A DNA stretch of 64,000 bases, taken from Biscogniauxia marginata (Eukaryota > Ascomycota > Sordariomycetes > Xylariales > Xylariaceae). This document shows positions 11,099-22,669 of this stretch, in pieces. Numbering within the stretch: position 1 is the stretch's first letter; every line of letters begins with the position of its first letter. A program made the translations under genes and the position numbers. Location: assembly GCA_022695795.1 (NCBI GenBank), contig MU404137.1:1-64000 (forward strand), in the 5' to 3' direction. The notes below the pieces were generated by a model. The model was not told the origin of the DNA. It saw only the letters and a list, made by a program, of their open reading frames with translations, and searched no databases.

Positions 11099-13647
11099 AT
11101 GGCACCAAGCATCCCTATTCCCACTCAAGGTGGAATGTTCCACACATGTACGTCTCGTATGGACATGGTTGAGAAACAGTCTTGTTAACCGTCACTAGTC
11201 CAGGGAGTCACTCCTCGGAAACAGTCTACAGACTCGACAGAAGGTGCCAAGACGAACGGCAATAGCACAACTAAGAGGATCACAACACCTCATGCCTGTG
11301 CTGAATGCAAGCGCAGAAAGATGTATGTCTCGTACGCACTACATGAGACGAAGTTGATGACACTAACATGATTTCAGTCGGTGTGATGGTCAACAACCAT
11401 GTGGGCAATGTTTATCGAGCCGAGCCCCTAAACGATGCTTCTATGACAAGCACCGCCAGAGGGTGATTCCCTCAAGAAAGTAAGTCACTAGAATGACATA
11501 CCGTCAAGTATCATCTAACCACGTATAGGACCCTTGAGGCTTTATCCCAGTCCTTGGAGGAGTGCCGGTCGATCCTCAAGCGGTTATATCCCAACCATGA
11601 GATTCAGTCTCTACTACCCTTACCTCGCCAGGAGCTGCTGAGTCTCCTCGACCGCCCAATAAATGACTCCATTAACGGTCTACCATCACCGCCACTCCAT
11701 ACATCCTCCATTTCTGGCGACTATGGCTCTCCTGGAATGTCAGGATCCGAACAAGGCCTTTTGGAGCAAATGCCAAACCGCGGCACAGAATGGGACGAAG
11801 AGCGCCGAGGACGGGATCCGATTCCCGTTGAAGCAGACGATGTCAACGCGCTCTCCCTCTCGGTCGACCGCCAAGCATCATATCTAGGGGCTTCTTCTAT
11901 CAAAGCGGCGCTCATGGTGATGCTCAAGGTCCAACCGGGGCTCCGGAGTTCTCTCACGCCACCGCTTAACAGCGTCGAAATGGCGCATAACCTCCCAATC
12001 ATGAGACAAAAAGTCACAAACGCAAAGGAGCCACAAAGGGTGCCTTGGTCCTGGAAGGGCCAGACCTTGATCGACGCATATTTCAAGCGAGTCCACGTCT
12101 TCATCCCCATGCTCGACGAAGCATCTTTCCGCGCAGATTACCTTGAAGGCCAGAGGTTCGACGCACCGTGGCTGGCGCTTCTGAATATGGTCTTTGCCAT
12201 GGGCAGTATTGCTGCGATGAAGTCGGACGACTACAACCATCTCAACTACTACAGCCGTGCCATGGAATACCTGCCTATGGACTCGTTCGGCAGCAGCCAT
12301 ATCGAGACCGTTCAAGCTCTGGCCTTAATAGGAGGCTACTACCTACATTATATCAATAGGCCCAATATGGCTAACGCCGTTGTCGGCGCTGCGATCCGGA
12401 TGGCGAGCGCTCTCGGGCTCCACCGAGAAAGTCTGGCCCACGGCCCAACGGGCACCAGCAACGAAATCGCCGCAGCTGAGACACGAAGACGCACATGGTG
12501 GAGTCTGTTCTGTCTCGACACCTGGGCGACTACGACCATGGGCCGCCCCTCGTTCGGACGGTGGGGCCCGGCCATCAACATCCGACCCCCTGAGACTGGC
12601 ATCACGTCGGGTCGGGACTCAGCACAGTATGCAGGCATCCTGCCGCTGATCGAGAACATCAAGTTCTGCAAGATCGCCACCGCCATCCAGGACATGCTGG
12701 CCATCTCGCCACTTCTGCGCACCGAAGACCGCTGCAACCTGGACGGGCAGCTGGTCAACTGGTACAGCAACCTGCCGTGGCTCCTGCGGACGACGGACCC
12801 CTGCGCCGAGCCGCTCTACATGGCGCGCTGCATCATGAAGTGGCGGTACCAGAACCTGCGGATGCTGCTGCAGCGGCCCGTGCTCCTGAACCTGGCGAGC
12901 AGCGGGGCGTCGCACGCGGTCGAGCACGACATCGCGGCCATCGAGGCCTGCCGGGACCTCGCGAAGCAGACCATCGAGGACATCGCGCGCGAGTGGACGC
13001 GCAACCAGATGTCCGGCTGGAACGCGGTCTGGTTCCTCTACCAGGCGGCCATGATCCCGCTCGTGTCCATCTTCTGGCAGTGGGACAGCCCGCGCGTGCC
13101 CGACTGGCAGAAGCAGGTCGAGACCATCCTCGAGCTGCTCGAGGCCATGGAGGACTGGTCGCTCGCCGCCCGCCGCTCCCGCGAGGTCGTCTGGCGCATG
13201 TACGAGGCCTCGCGGCAGCTCGACACGGGCACCTCCGCCTCCCCAACCACTATGCAACAGCAGCAACAGCAGCAGCAGCAGCATCAACAGCGCCTGCAGG
13301 TCATCACCGCCGAGCACGGCGATATCCTGGGCCCGGCCCTGGCCGCCGCCGCCGATGGCTCGGACTTCCACATGTCTCCCATCGGCTTCGAGCCCGAGGG
13401 CGGCTTCGGCGGCATGATGAGCATGCTCGACCAGCACGGCCTCTGGGACCTCGACGGCATGCTCTGGGGCGTGTCGGGCGAGGAGTTCGAGTGGGCGCAG
13501 CAGCAGAACCTCCACGATGCCGGTAGCCTGCTCGGCCAGCTGGGCGGCGCTGGTGGCTGCGGCTTTGCTCCCGGACTGCATCTGGGTCCTGCGACGCCCG
13601 CGGGTGCGCCTGGCATGGAGGGCGCGGCGTTCTCTTTCGTTCACTGA
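11099..13647 (+). CDS. Zn2Cys6 transcription factor with polyglutamine tract
   Basis: A nuclear DNA-binding regulator. Model: 11099-11147, 11199-11322, 11378-11479, 11529-13647, giving 797 residues. All three introns are 49-55 nt, and the zinc cluster is assembled across introns 2 and 3. Its six cysteines are at about residues 50, 53, 60, 66, 69 and 78, in the standard C-X2-C-X6-C-X5-C-X2-C-X8-C spacing (ACAECKRRKIRCDG..). A linker with a predicted helix follows (SLEECRSILKRLYP), then a fungal-specific middle homology domain that contains RRRTWWSLFCLDTWATTTMG and GRPSFGRWGP. At about residues 668-682 there is a glutamine tract coded almost wholly by CAG. The carboxyl end is Gly, Met and acid rich, as in activation domains. 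The linker and FGRWGP block remind me of the plant-polysaccharide regulators of the CLR-1/ClrA group, but that is recollection and not proof, so no symbol is given. The GC content of the last exon is markedly higher than its surroundings. Confidence 0.9.
13252..13300 (+). repeat. CAG trinucleotide tract coding polyglutamine
   Basis: Mostly CAG codons, with single CAA and CAT interruptions, inside the last exon of the Zn2Cys6 factor. Pure CAG stretches are prone to length change by slippage. Confidence 0.85.
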
Positions 13648-16600
13648 CTGATTTGGATTCGATCGGTCTAATCACTTGAATGCATCATTATTATTACTAC
13701 CCATTACTATTGTTATCATCTACCTCTCTACGAATAATTATTCTTACTATGGGAACGACAACAACTTTTGCTACACCACTTACTCCTATTGCTACCACTC
13801 ATATTTTCCTTCTCCTTATAACGACGACGATGTTGATGATGACGATTGTATGAAATTTGGCGGCGGCGTTTTCCTTTAACGAATACTACCTTACCAACAT
13901 ACCCTCCTCAAAAGGGGAGGTAGTCCCCTCCCAAAAAAAATTAAGGACAAAATTATATCAATATTTCCCGAGACACAATGTAACTTACTTGCGCTTTGTA
14001 GCGATGCGGACCACGGTGATTGGCTAGTCTTGTACATACACTCCCACATTCCAGATATCCATACATATGCTCGGTTCCTATGTACATACAGATGCGTTTG
14101 CTGGCAACATGCACATGCATGGACTTTCTTTTCCTTTTCTCTTTTAGTCTCCCCTCTCCTCCCCTCTCCTTTTCTTATTTTTGTCTTAGCGTTGGGAGGG
14201 AAAAAAGGAACTTAAAGGGATATTCTCCACTTCACAGAGTCTTATGCGAGGCAAGGAGGGTACAAAGTCGACCTTTTTTTTCCCCTTTTATTTCCGTGTT
14301 TTCTGAATTCGAAGGGTTTACTTTTGCTCAGTGAATTATACTAGGGTAAGGTAGCGTCTGTTGGTTGATTGGTTATGTTTCATCGGCCATGATACCTCTT
14401 GGGTAGGACCTAGTGGGGCTAGTCTTGATGATCCTGCAATACACCGAGTTTAGAAAGAAGATTTATGTATCTGGGGGAGGGGTGTCTCGTTTTTCTTCTT
14501 TTTTTTTGCTTCAGTTGCGGGCCGGCGGCAGCGTGTACCCTAAGACACGGCTTAGCAGCCGTCGACATAGGGGGAGGGACTGATAAAATACAAAAACAGG
14601 GGTAGATTGAACCAATGAAATGAAATTCAGACTTGTCTATGTGCTACCGAATGCAAGTGTTAGGCGGGCATCTGGCATGAAGGCATGAAAGAGGAAAGGA
14701 AAGTATAATAAATGAAGTGTAACGGTGGCTTGTTGTTTTGCACGTATATAGTCCTATAAGATCCCTGGTTTTTTGATGGGTACGTTTGCTCATGCCAGAC
14801 AAACAGGGCAGAGAAAAAGGAATCAACATCGTTTAACTACGACAAGGGGCAAACTAAGCCTTATTGTTAGGTCAATCATAAGATACTCCAGGTCTCTGGT
14901 TTTCTCCTTGGACAGCTAGTCACATAATCCCTGACGTCTCCCGATTGCTTATACGCAAGAAGCATTAGAAGCTTTCTTGTCCCGGCTTTATCATTGTCTT
15001 GTTTTAACCCCCGAGGCTTAGAAGGACCTCAGATCCGAAAGGAATTGTGGATCTCTCGTCTCTGTACCCCAACTCAACTCCTATATTATCGATACTATCG
15101 ACAGTATTATAGGCACTTCTGACAGGGGGGTTCTCCTGGTAACTTCCCTCTATCGCCACTTTGTAGTTTGCTCTTCGTCTGTGCCTCCACGCCTTCAGCG
15201 ATCTGTCCTTTACAGAAACTACATTCAAGCACAATAGACCTCAATATATTCACTCTATAACTACTAGTCTATTCAAAACATTAAGTCATCTTGCCAACGA
15301 GACCCCGGTCATTTACCAGCGGACGGCATGGGAATATCTGTGTAGGAGATGACAATAAGTACCCCTTCCGTAATGTACATTCCTGCTCTAACTCAAATAT
15401 AGAAGGAGACTCCACGCATCGACGGGCGAGTGGGCCGCACGGGTAGACCGAAGATCCGGGGTTGAAAGAAAAGTTTGGTTGGTGCCTGGATATTATCGTC
15501 TATCATGAAACCTCACTACATGCCAGCACAGGGGTGAAGAAAAGAAGGGTCCTAAGAACCCATGGGGATCTGCGCGCCTTGTTCTCCTTGGTCCCAGTTC
15601 TTGACGATACGATAGTAAGCACCTAACCGCATGTATATTCAGTCACTACGAGTGTCATCTGGCTCCTCCTCGCCCAACGACAATAGTGTCCTAGGACCCC
15701 CTAGCTCTTGGAGGGTGTACGGGTTCGAGGCCGGACTGGAAGGAAATCTTGTACACATGATTTCAGATCGCATGGATTCCATCAAGCACAGACGAGATTG
15801 AAGAGACTACTTGACCCACGATGGAGTCTTCGAGACAGATGGCGGTATTATTTTGGGCGACAGGCCGACGAGACCAGGTGAAGAACAAGCGTGAAACTTG
15901 ATATGATAGGGGGCCAAAAATTGTCCGAACTCTGGGTCTGGACGGAAAAAGTTATTGTTTGTGGAGAGGCCAGGAGTCTAATGCGACATGTGGCTCTCTT
16001 CGTCTTTCACATATACACTCGCTAACTTACTATCTCCGCATGAACTAGTCCAGCGCTGCCTCTCGAGACGGGCTTTATTCCCTAGAGATTCCCGAGAGGA
16101 GGTTGGGGCATTTTTACGGATGTCTATTGGTCAATATCTAGAAAAAGAAAGCAGGAAGACGGAGAAACTAGAAAGAAGCATAAAGCACTCCCTGGGTAAG
16201 GTTGGTAGGACAAAAGAAGAGGCGTGCATGTATGTCTCTTCCCATGCCGTGTCGCGCATGTGCAAGGGCAATCAAACAATCTAATCAGAGGAAAAGGTAT
16301 GGGGGGCCCTGATGAATATGCAGAAAGGAACTGGGGTAATTTTTACGCGTTTACGATTGGACGCGATTTCTGGCCGAGATGGGCTCTCGCTTGCAATATG
16401 GACTTTCGGCCCGTAGCGAAAAGACTGGAGTCACAGGGTTCCTCTTCTTAAAGCCCATGCTGTCTCTCCTAGCCACTAACGTATCTGCTTCGCACGGGCT
16501 CACGCCTGATAACGCATCCCGAACACCTGTGTCACGATGTTACCCAAGTACCGCTATGCCTATCCCCCTGTCGATTACCTACCCTGAACTCGCCAAGATA

Positions 16601-19499
16601 CCTGGTGGATCGACCCCGTGCGGGGAAATCTAGACGACTGGGGAACTGGGGGGGCTATACTAGGCAGGAAAAGTGTCAAAATCTGACAGGTGACGGGAAG
16701 AAGCGAAGCATCGTCTTCTAAGGGTCAGAATACCTACCCGATCTTTTGGTGGAATGGGACGTGGGCAAATAGGGCTTCCCTCTGAAAAGCGGGGAGGATT
16801 GAGGAAGCTCATTGTTGGAGAAAAGTGTTATATTACATCACGATCAGTTATAGGGGATAGGGGAAAGGGAAAGTGGTAACACAAGATGGCTAACAACACC
16901 AAATATAGGGGTTTCCCCCTTATGCGGGCCACGACATTGACGACGCGGGATCCAAGAGATCGTTTCAGCGAGTGTTGCTGTCCTCCCCTAAAAGACCCAG
17001 ATGTGAGTCATGGTGCTTGTTCTATTCCTACGTTTTCTCGCCCCATTGTCCTCCATACGAAAAGCCCTCGTGTAGTACAGCTGCTGTCAACGGGACATTG
17101 CAGGGTCCATCCCAGGCTGCCGTACTTCTCGAGACGCAGGGCAGCCTGTCTGGCCACACCTCGATGTTAAATATCCGCTATGGAAGTGCACTGCAGGCGC
17201 CCGTGTGAAACTGTGGGGAGCCGGACCTACCTAGATGATGAATGATCTGACATAGGTATAGAACAAGACATATACCAGGGCTGAAGATTCTCTGGGAGCT
17301 GCAACGGCCACATGGCTGAAGAGTTGCTCGGGCCATACCCGCTCGTCACAGAGCGCTGCCACATCATAGCTCATCCCGGCGTCCCCTATGTCGTCACCCA
17401 TCTTGGCTCATCGGCTAGGCGAGATAAGTCCCGACGGGTCTTGTCGGCATATACCCGCAGTCCAAAATCTCTTAGAAATCTTGTTGTATGGGAAAGTCTA
17501 CGTGTCAGACACCCTAGGTAGCCCGTCACAGTGGTACAGTGATAAGGCTCGTCGGCAACGCGTCCGCAAAGGGGAACGTACATGGGCGGCGGTATTATAC
17601 GCCCAAAGATCGGCCGGGTGATAGAATATTCGTGCTGCGAGTCGTGTCTTAGGTGAACGGGAAGACGCCTACAAAGTCTTGGTACTGCGTTGAGACTGGT
17701 CAGCGTACGTCACGATATAGCCCCCATCATTAGCTCACTTATCCCAGCGTATATGTTCTGCACTAATAGGTATTAATTCGGCGCCGTGCAGGAGATGAGA
17801 GAAGGCAGCATTCTCTCATAGACTGCGTTTCCCCTTAACATTCTTATCGTTGTTCGTTGGGGGCAATCCATTCGAGATGTGTATGGTTAGACTCGGAAAA
17901 AATAAAAGGGGTGCGAGCTGGCTGACTAGCCGGCCGGCCTGCGTCACAGCATTGCAACCCATCGCGCCTCTCACCGACAGGTGAACAGGCACAACCCTCT
18001 CTCGGCCACATGGCTAGCCAAGCTTCGCTTAAGCACCCCATGTGATCAATCAAATAGAGCTTCAGTACTATAGGTCACCATATAGCTGTACCGGCCAACA
18101 ATGACCGTAGGCCGGCCACAGCTTAGGCACCATAGGCAATCCCGCAGACCTTAAGCAACTAACCTCAGTCAAGATGACTCTTATGATTTTTCTTTTCTTC
18201 ATAGTATTGCCAAAAACCAGCAAGGCTGAAAATGCCGTGTCAGCGCCGTACTCAGTTGATATAATAACTGTTAAAATATACGTGACGACATGCATGTGAG
18301 TTAAGTAAGAAAACAAGGCTTCGAAGCAATGACGGAGTTATTACACGTACCGGCGGCTACACCGAATCTTGAGTAAAGAAGCCTTATCCTGTCTAGAGTT
18401 CTGCCAAGTTGATGTTGGTAGCCGTTGCGATGTGGTATTGACTGTCGGCTCTCGCGACGCCTCTCCATCGGCAATTGACTGCGCTGGTACCCCAGATCAC
18501 CTGCCTAGCTGTCCCTTCGGCAAAGTATGGCGTTTTTCCTTCCTGCCGGCTGCCACGAGGTAAGCCTCCATTGCTACACATCTCAAGGGGGCAGAGCTGT
18601 AGGTATACCCCAGGTAGCAGCCCAGATCTGGTTCACTGCTACCTTTTGGGAAGCCTTGATTGACCCAATGTTAGAAGTTAAATTTGATAGGTGATAGAGA
18701 AAGCAAATCTTGTTATTATTACCCCCATTCCCAATAGAGTCATCTATTAACCGAGATGATGACATGTCACTCCAGTAAATTTGATCTCGCATGTTTCTAA
18801 ATACGCACATCGCCGCGATAGACATTCTAACGCTGCTAAATAAAATCTGACGGATCATTTGCGATATGGTGCATCGTGCCGTGAAAAGAGGGTGCAGCCG
18901 GTTCAATTGCATGCCTAATTAGCTAAACGCGTGTTCTATTACATGTAGTCTTTAGGCCTGTCATACTTCCCTACATAAACAATCAAGGGGGCGATTATTA
19001 ACAAAGCCTTGGATACGTAATAGATCTACGAGATTTCCTTAAGATGGTGGTTTTCTTAAGCAATTTCTAACGTAAGCTAAAGCAGTCGAAGAGGAGAGGA
19101 GGATTTATTTAGACTTGTTCTTATAATTAGAACGTTAGTCTATCTAGCCAATCCATATGTATGACGAATACGTAGTCCCAACACTCACTTTGTTTAAGAT
19201 ATGAGATCTACACACTAAGGAGGCCCAATAGTCTGGTTGGCTGGGTGCTATCAAAACGATGGCACCTAGCCTTCAAGTTTCCCGGTCTCGCCAATACCCA
19301 AAGATAAGGGCATTCGGCACAAAAAATTTCCCGTAGCCAGCTATATACCTAGTCGAGGTCTTATGTGTCTAGCTGTAATAGTAGAAGTCGTAGATAGGAG
19401 GCACTGTACATAGAAAGGACCTATCAAGACTTATAAAGAATCTATCCTTAACTAGAACTGTGTTTTATTGTCGTCTATGATGTATATCTTATGACATAA
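13648..19499. other. Gene-poor stretch, left part
   Basis: Begins with the 3' flank of the regulator gene (short TTATTA repeats, pyrimidine-rich tracts near 14120-14180). No open frame in either strand has a recognisable domain or a convincing intron pattern. Composition falls gradually from ordinary to AT-rich after about 18900. Nothing can be annotated with support. Confidence 0.5.
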
Positions 19500-21330
19500 C
19501 AAACTATATGCTACCTGCTAATTAAGCGTGTGCTTTTATAATTTATAATAAAAGAGTAAAGTTAAAATATAAATCAGTTTCTCCTTTGCGCACTAATTTT
19601 AATTTAAATGAACAATAAAGTGTTCTTATCATTTCATCTATATATGTCGTCTTGTATAACTCTTATGTGGTTTGGCATACTTTTAATCGTAATATGTTTC
19701 TCTAAACACTCTAGTTTTACAAGAAAGCTATTTTGTAAGTTAAGTGTAAAAGTGTCTTCCACGTGCAAATATTCATAAGGTGGATAGCGTCTATCTTACT
19801 GCCAACGTTTACCTAAATTAAGACGGCTTTGAAATTATATTGTTAAAGGGGTTCATACCTTTATATGAAGAGCTCACTGCCTTTATTATAAACTTCCTAC
19901 TTAAACTAAGCACACTTTTTACTACTATTTATAAGATATTTCTCTGTTAAAGTATAAATATAATAACCTCTTTTTTAATATCGATATAAGAAACTTTATA
20001 AATTTAATTAAATCACCGCTTATTATAAAAAACAACTAGAATAATTTAATAATAATATAATTAATAATATTTAAATTTAAAAACTTAAACTTTTTAAAGT
20101 AAAAAAACGAGATATACTTTTTAAAGTTATTAATTAAATCTTTTTAATAATAACTACTTATATATACTTATTATTTATAAAATATTATATATTTTAATCA
20201 TTTTTTAATAATATTAACAAAGGTAAAACTAGAAAAAAGATGAAAACGTCAATATATATAAGTACATTTAATAATAATAAAATATAATAACTTTTACCCG
20301 GTTAAGTTTAACTTAAAACGAAGTATTAACCTCGAAAAGCCATATAAAGTTGTCACTGAGGTAGGGCAAGCTAGGTACAACCAGTGTATTCCTATGGGGG
20401 AGGGATAAAGCAAGACAAACGCTTGCCTTATCCCAATGAAAGGGGAGAGAGGCTACCCTTATATACCTGCTACAGGTACGGTACGTGCTAGTAGCTTCCG
20501 TGACCCCTGCCTGTGACAAAAGTAAAAAAGAGGAACTATTATTAAAAGTAAGTTAGTTTTATTAATATGTAATACATTATAAAATCTAAGTAAATTAAAG
20601 ATAAATCTTATAATTTCTTATCACTTTTTCGTAACTTTATTATAAACTAGTTAAGTTATCGATTTTAACAAAATTTATTATGTTATAACATATTATTATA
20701 ATATGTTTAATATAGAATAAAGTAACAATGTAATTATTATATGAGGAACTAAAACTTCAACCACTTAAGGAGCTATGCCCTTTACATATAAAACACCTTT
20801 TTATCTTACTAGGTTATATCTTAATAGTAGTTTTATATCTCACACCGCATCTCTCAGAATATTAGTGCTGTTTATTACATTGATAAAGCAATCTCTTTTC
20901 TTAGTGTATGCTTTAAAAACACTGGCATGTGACGTTTGTAACGAAAGTATAACAAGCTCTAGTAGCAACTATCAAGAAGGCTACGATGTTCGTAGTTGTA
21001 CAAGTTAGATCAACTATTGCTCTGTAATTTTCAAGGGAAGTCAGTGAATTGCTGGTGCGGCGACGGCGATGTAGGGTGTTTTATAAGATGTAATAATGGG
21101 TCCTTTATAAAGAATTACTATAAAAGCTATAATGCTCAACAGGAAAAAGAGCAGAAGAAATAGTGAAAACAAGCTTTATAATTACTTAGTTATATTTAAA
21201 TTATTATATTATATATTTTTAAAAATAATATTAATATATAAATAAAAATGTTAAGTTTAAACGGGGTTTTAAAATTTTTATTAATTTTTATAAGAATATA
21301 AAAGACGTAAAATTTTAAATATATAAAGAG
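19500..21330. repeat. AT-rich block, probable RIP-mutated repeat DNA
   Basis: The sequence is dominated by A and T, with very frequent TA, TTAATA and TATATA and very few C or G, especially 19500-20320, 20520-20760 and 21170-21330. Neighbouring genes are GC-rich. Such isochore-like blocks in Pezizomycotina usually come from C-to-T repeat-induced point mutation of transposons. No transposase or reverse transcriptase can be read any more. Confidence 0.6.
20775..21163 (+). other. Possible small cysteine-rich ORF inside the AT-rich block
   Basis: A frame opens at 20775 with an ATG, runs through a hydrophobic stretch (ILVLFITLIKQSLFLVYA) and then CDVC before a stop at 21006. A second frame downstream codes NCWCGDGDVGCFIRC and ends at 21163. 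A GT..AG segment at 20998-21035 would join them in frame to give about 116 residues with six cysteines after a hydrophobic amino end. That intron would be only 38 nt, shorter than is usual in fungi, so this may be a mutated relic. The layout resembles small secreted cysteine-rich proteins; this is inference only. Confidence 0.2.
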
Positions 21331-21994
21331 CAGCATATTTATATGACTTCTAAGAAAAGATAGAAGCGAAGGGAAGACATATTACTATATAGCGTCAGTA
21401 AAGTGTTATAGTTTCATTTTAATATCTTTGAAAGTCGTTTTTACACTATATATCGATCTTCATAGCAGTCTTCTGCTCTCTCGATCAAAGTTGGCGCAAT
21501 TCATGATAATTAAGCTTAGAGGGTGTTCAGCGCCAATGAAAGTCACGTAGCTTAATATGAGTATAAGCCGTCTAGATTAACATAGATTATCAAGGCAAAA
21601 TTTTGGTAAAACGATGATTGTTTGCACTCAGTTAACCTAAAAGTCCAACACTGTTTATGTCAAACAATAAAAATGAGATACATATATAAGTACATGTAAC
21701 AGTAAGATCCTAATATTAAATGGAAAAAGAAACGAGCGAAAAGAGAAAGAGGCGATGCTCTCTTACCGCATGCAGATTGGTATTATAACCATCATACATA
21801 TCTGACCTTATTAATCGTAACAAACAAAAATAACAATGGATGTTGTTAAAAGTGAGAAAGAACAAAAAATCATTAATTCTGGGCTCAATCTCTTAATCGT
21901 GTTTCGTCCCATATCTAATCAGTATCCTCAAGAAGATTCCTGGCCTCGCAGCTCCGGCCCCGACTTACGCAATAGCACGGCGGACACGCCTCTT

Positions 21995-22669
21995 TCATCG
22001 TGCATGGCGTTCTCCATACGCGGCACCGCGAGGATATGAGTCAAATGTAGTGTATCTGTAGGCGAATTCCTCGTGGGCCTGCGGGTCCCGGATGTACGTC
22101 TCGAGGGCGACGGAGAGGTAATTGGACTTCTCCTCGTGCTTCGCGTTCTTCTTCTGCTTCCTGCTGCTGCTGCTGCTGCTGTTTTTGTTGTTGGCATCGA
22201 TATCGCTGATGAGGACACGGCTCGTCTGCCGGCTGTCTTCTGCGGTTCCGGTGTAGGCGTTGGCGGCGTAACCGTCTGTCATCGGCGTTGGGGTAAAGTA
22301 AAAGACTTGAACATCATTGGTGTTGGGATTGTGGAAATGGGTGTCTCTGCCGTGGAAAATAGGGCGGGACAGAGAGAGATCTTGATACGGGACTCCGATC
22401 CCACTGCCCGTGTGGAAGTAAGGCATGTGGGTATCGCATAGGTGAAAGTGCTGCAATTCCAAGCTCAACGGCTGTTGCTCTAATTTGGTTGGTTCCAGAA
22501 TGAGTCCATCTTGTGAGGACCAAGAGCCATCAGCCAGGGACCTATCACTATTAAACATGTTAGTGAGATAGCCTGCGTGTTTTTGTGGAAGAAGAATGTT
22601 GTCGGACACGTACGTTGGATCGGAGCCCCAAGTAGCCTCCACCGAGTCAGGAGATAGTGATAGTGGCAT
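21995..22669 (-). CDS. Hypothetical protein with poly-serine tract
   Basis: A single uninterrupted frame of 224 residues beginning MPLSLSPDSVEATWG. The composition is polar. There is a serine run near residue 165 coded by AGC repeats, followed by basic residues (RKQKKNAKHEEK). The carboxyl end (SVALETYIRDPQAHEEFAYR) could form a helix. There is no signal peptide, membrane segment or known motif. It stands alone at the right edge of the AT-rich block, with no neighbour within 4 kb on one side and 8 kb on the other. It may be an orphan gene, the last exon of a longer gene, or a chance frame. I do not recognise it. Confidence 0.35.
   Translation of the reverse strand: MPLSLSPDSVEATWGSDPTYVSDNILLPQKHAGYLTNMFNSDRSLADGSWSSQDGLILEPTKLEQQPLSLELQHFHLCDTHMPYFHTGSGIGVPYQDLSLSRPIFHGRDTHFHNPNTNDVQVFYFTPTPMTDGYAANAYTGTAEDSRQTSRVLISDIDANNKNSSSSSSRKQKKNAKHEEKSNYLSVALETYIRDPQAHEEFAYRYTTFDSYPRGAAYGERHAR

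Noticed and set aside
12619..13644. Long minus-strand frame (341 codons) and plus-strand frame 12777-13526 inside the transcription factor
   Set aside because: Antisense and shifted shadows of a very GC-rich exon; their sequence is Arg, Ala and Pro rich with no domain, and the Zn2Cys6 frame is clearly the real one.
22073..22441. Hydrophobic plus-strand frame opposite the orphan ORF
   Set aside because: Leucine/alanine/valine run created by reading the serine-coding repeat on the other strand.
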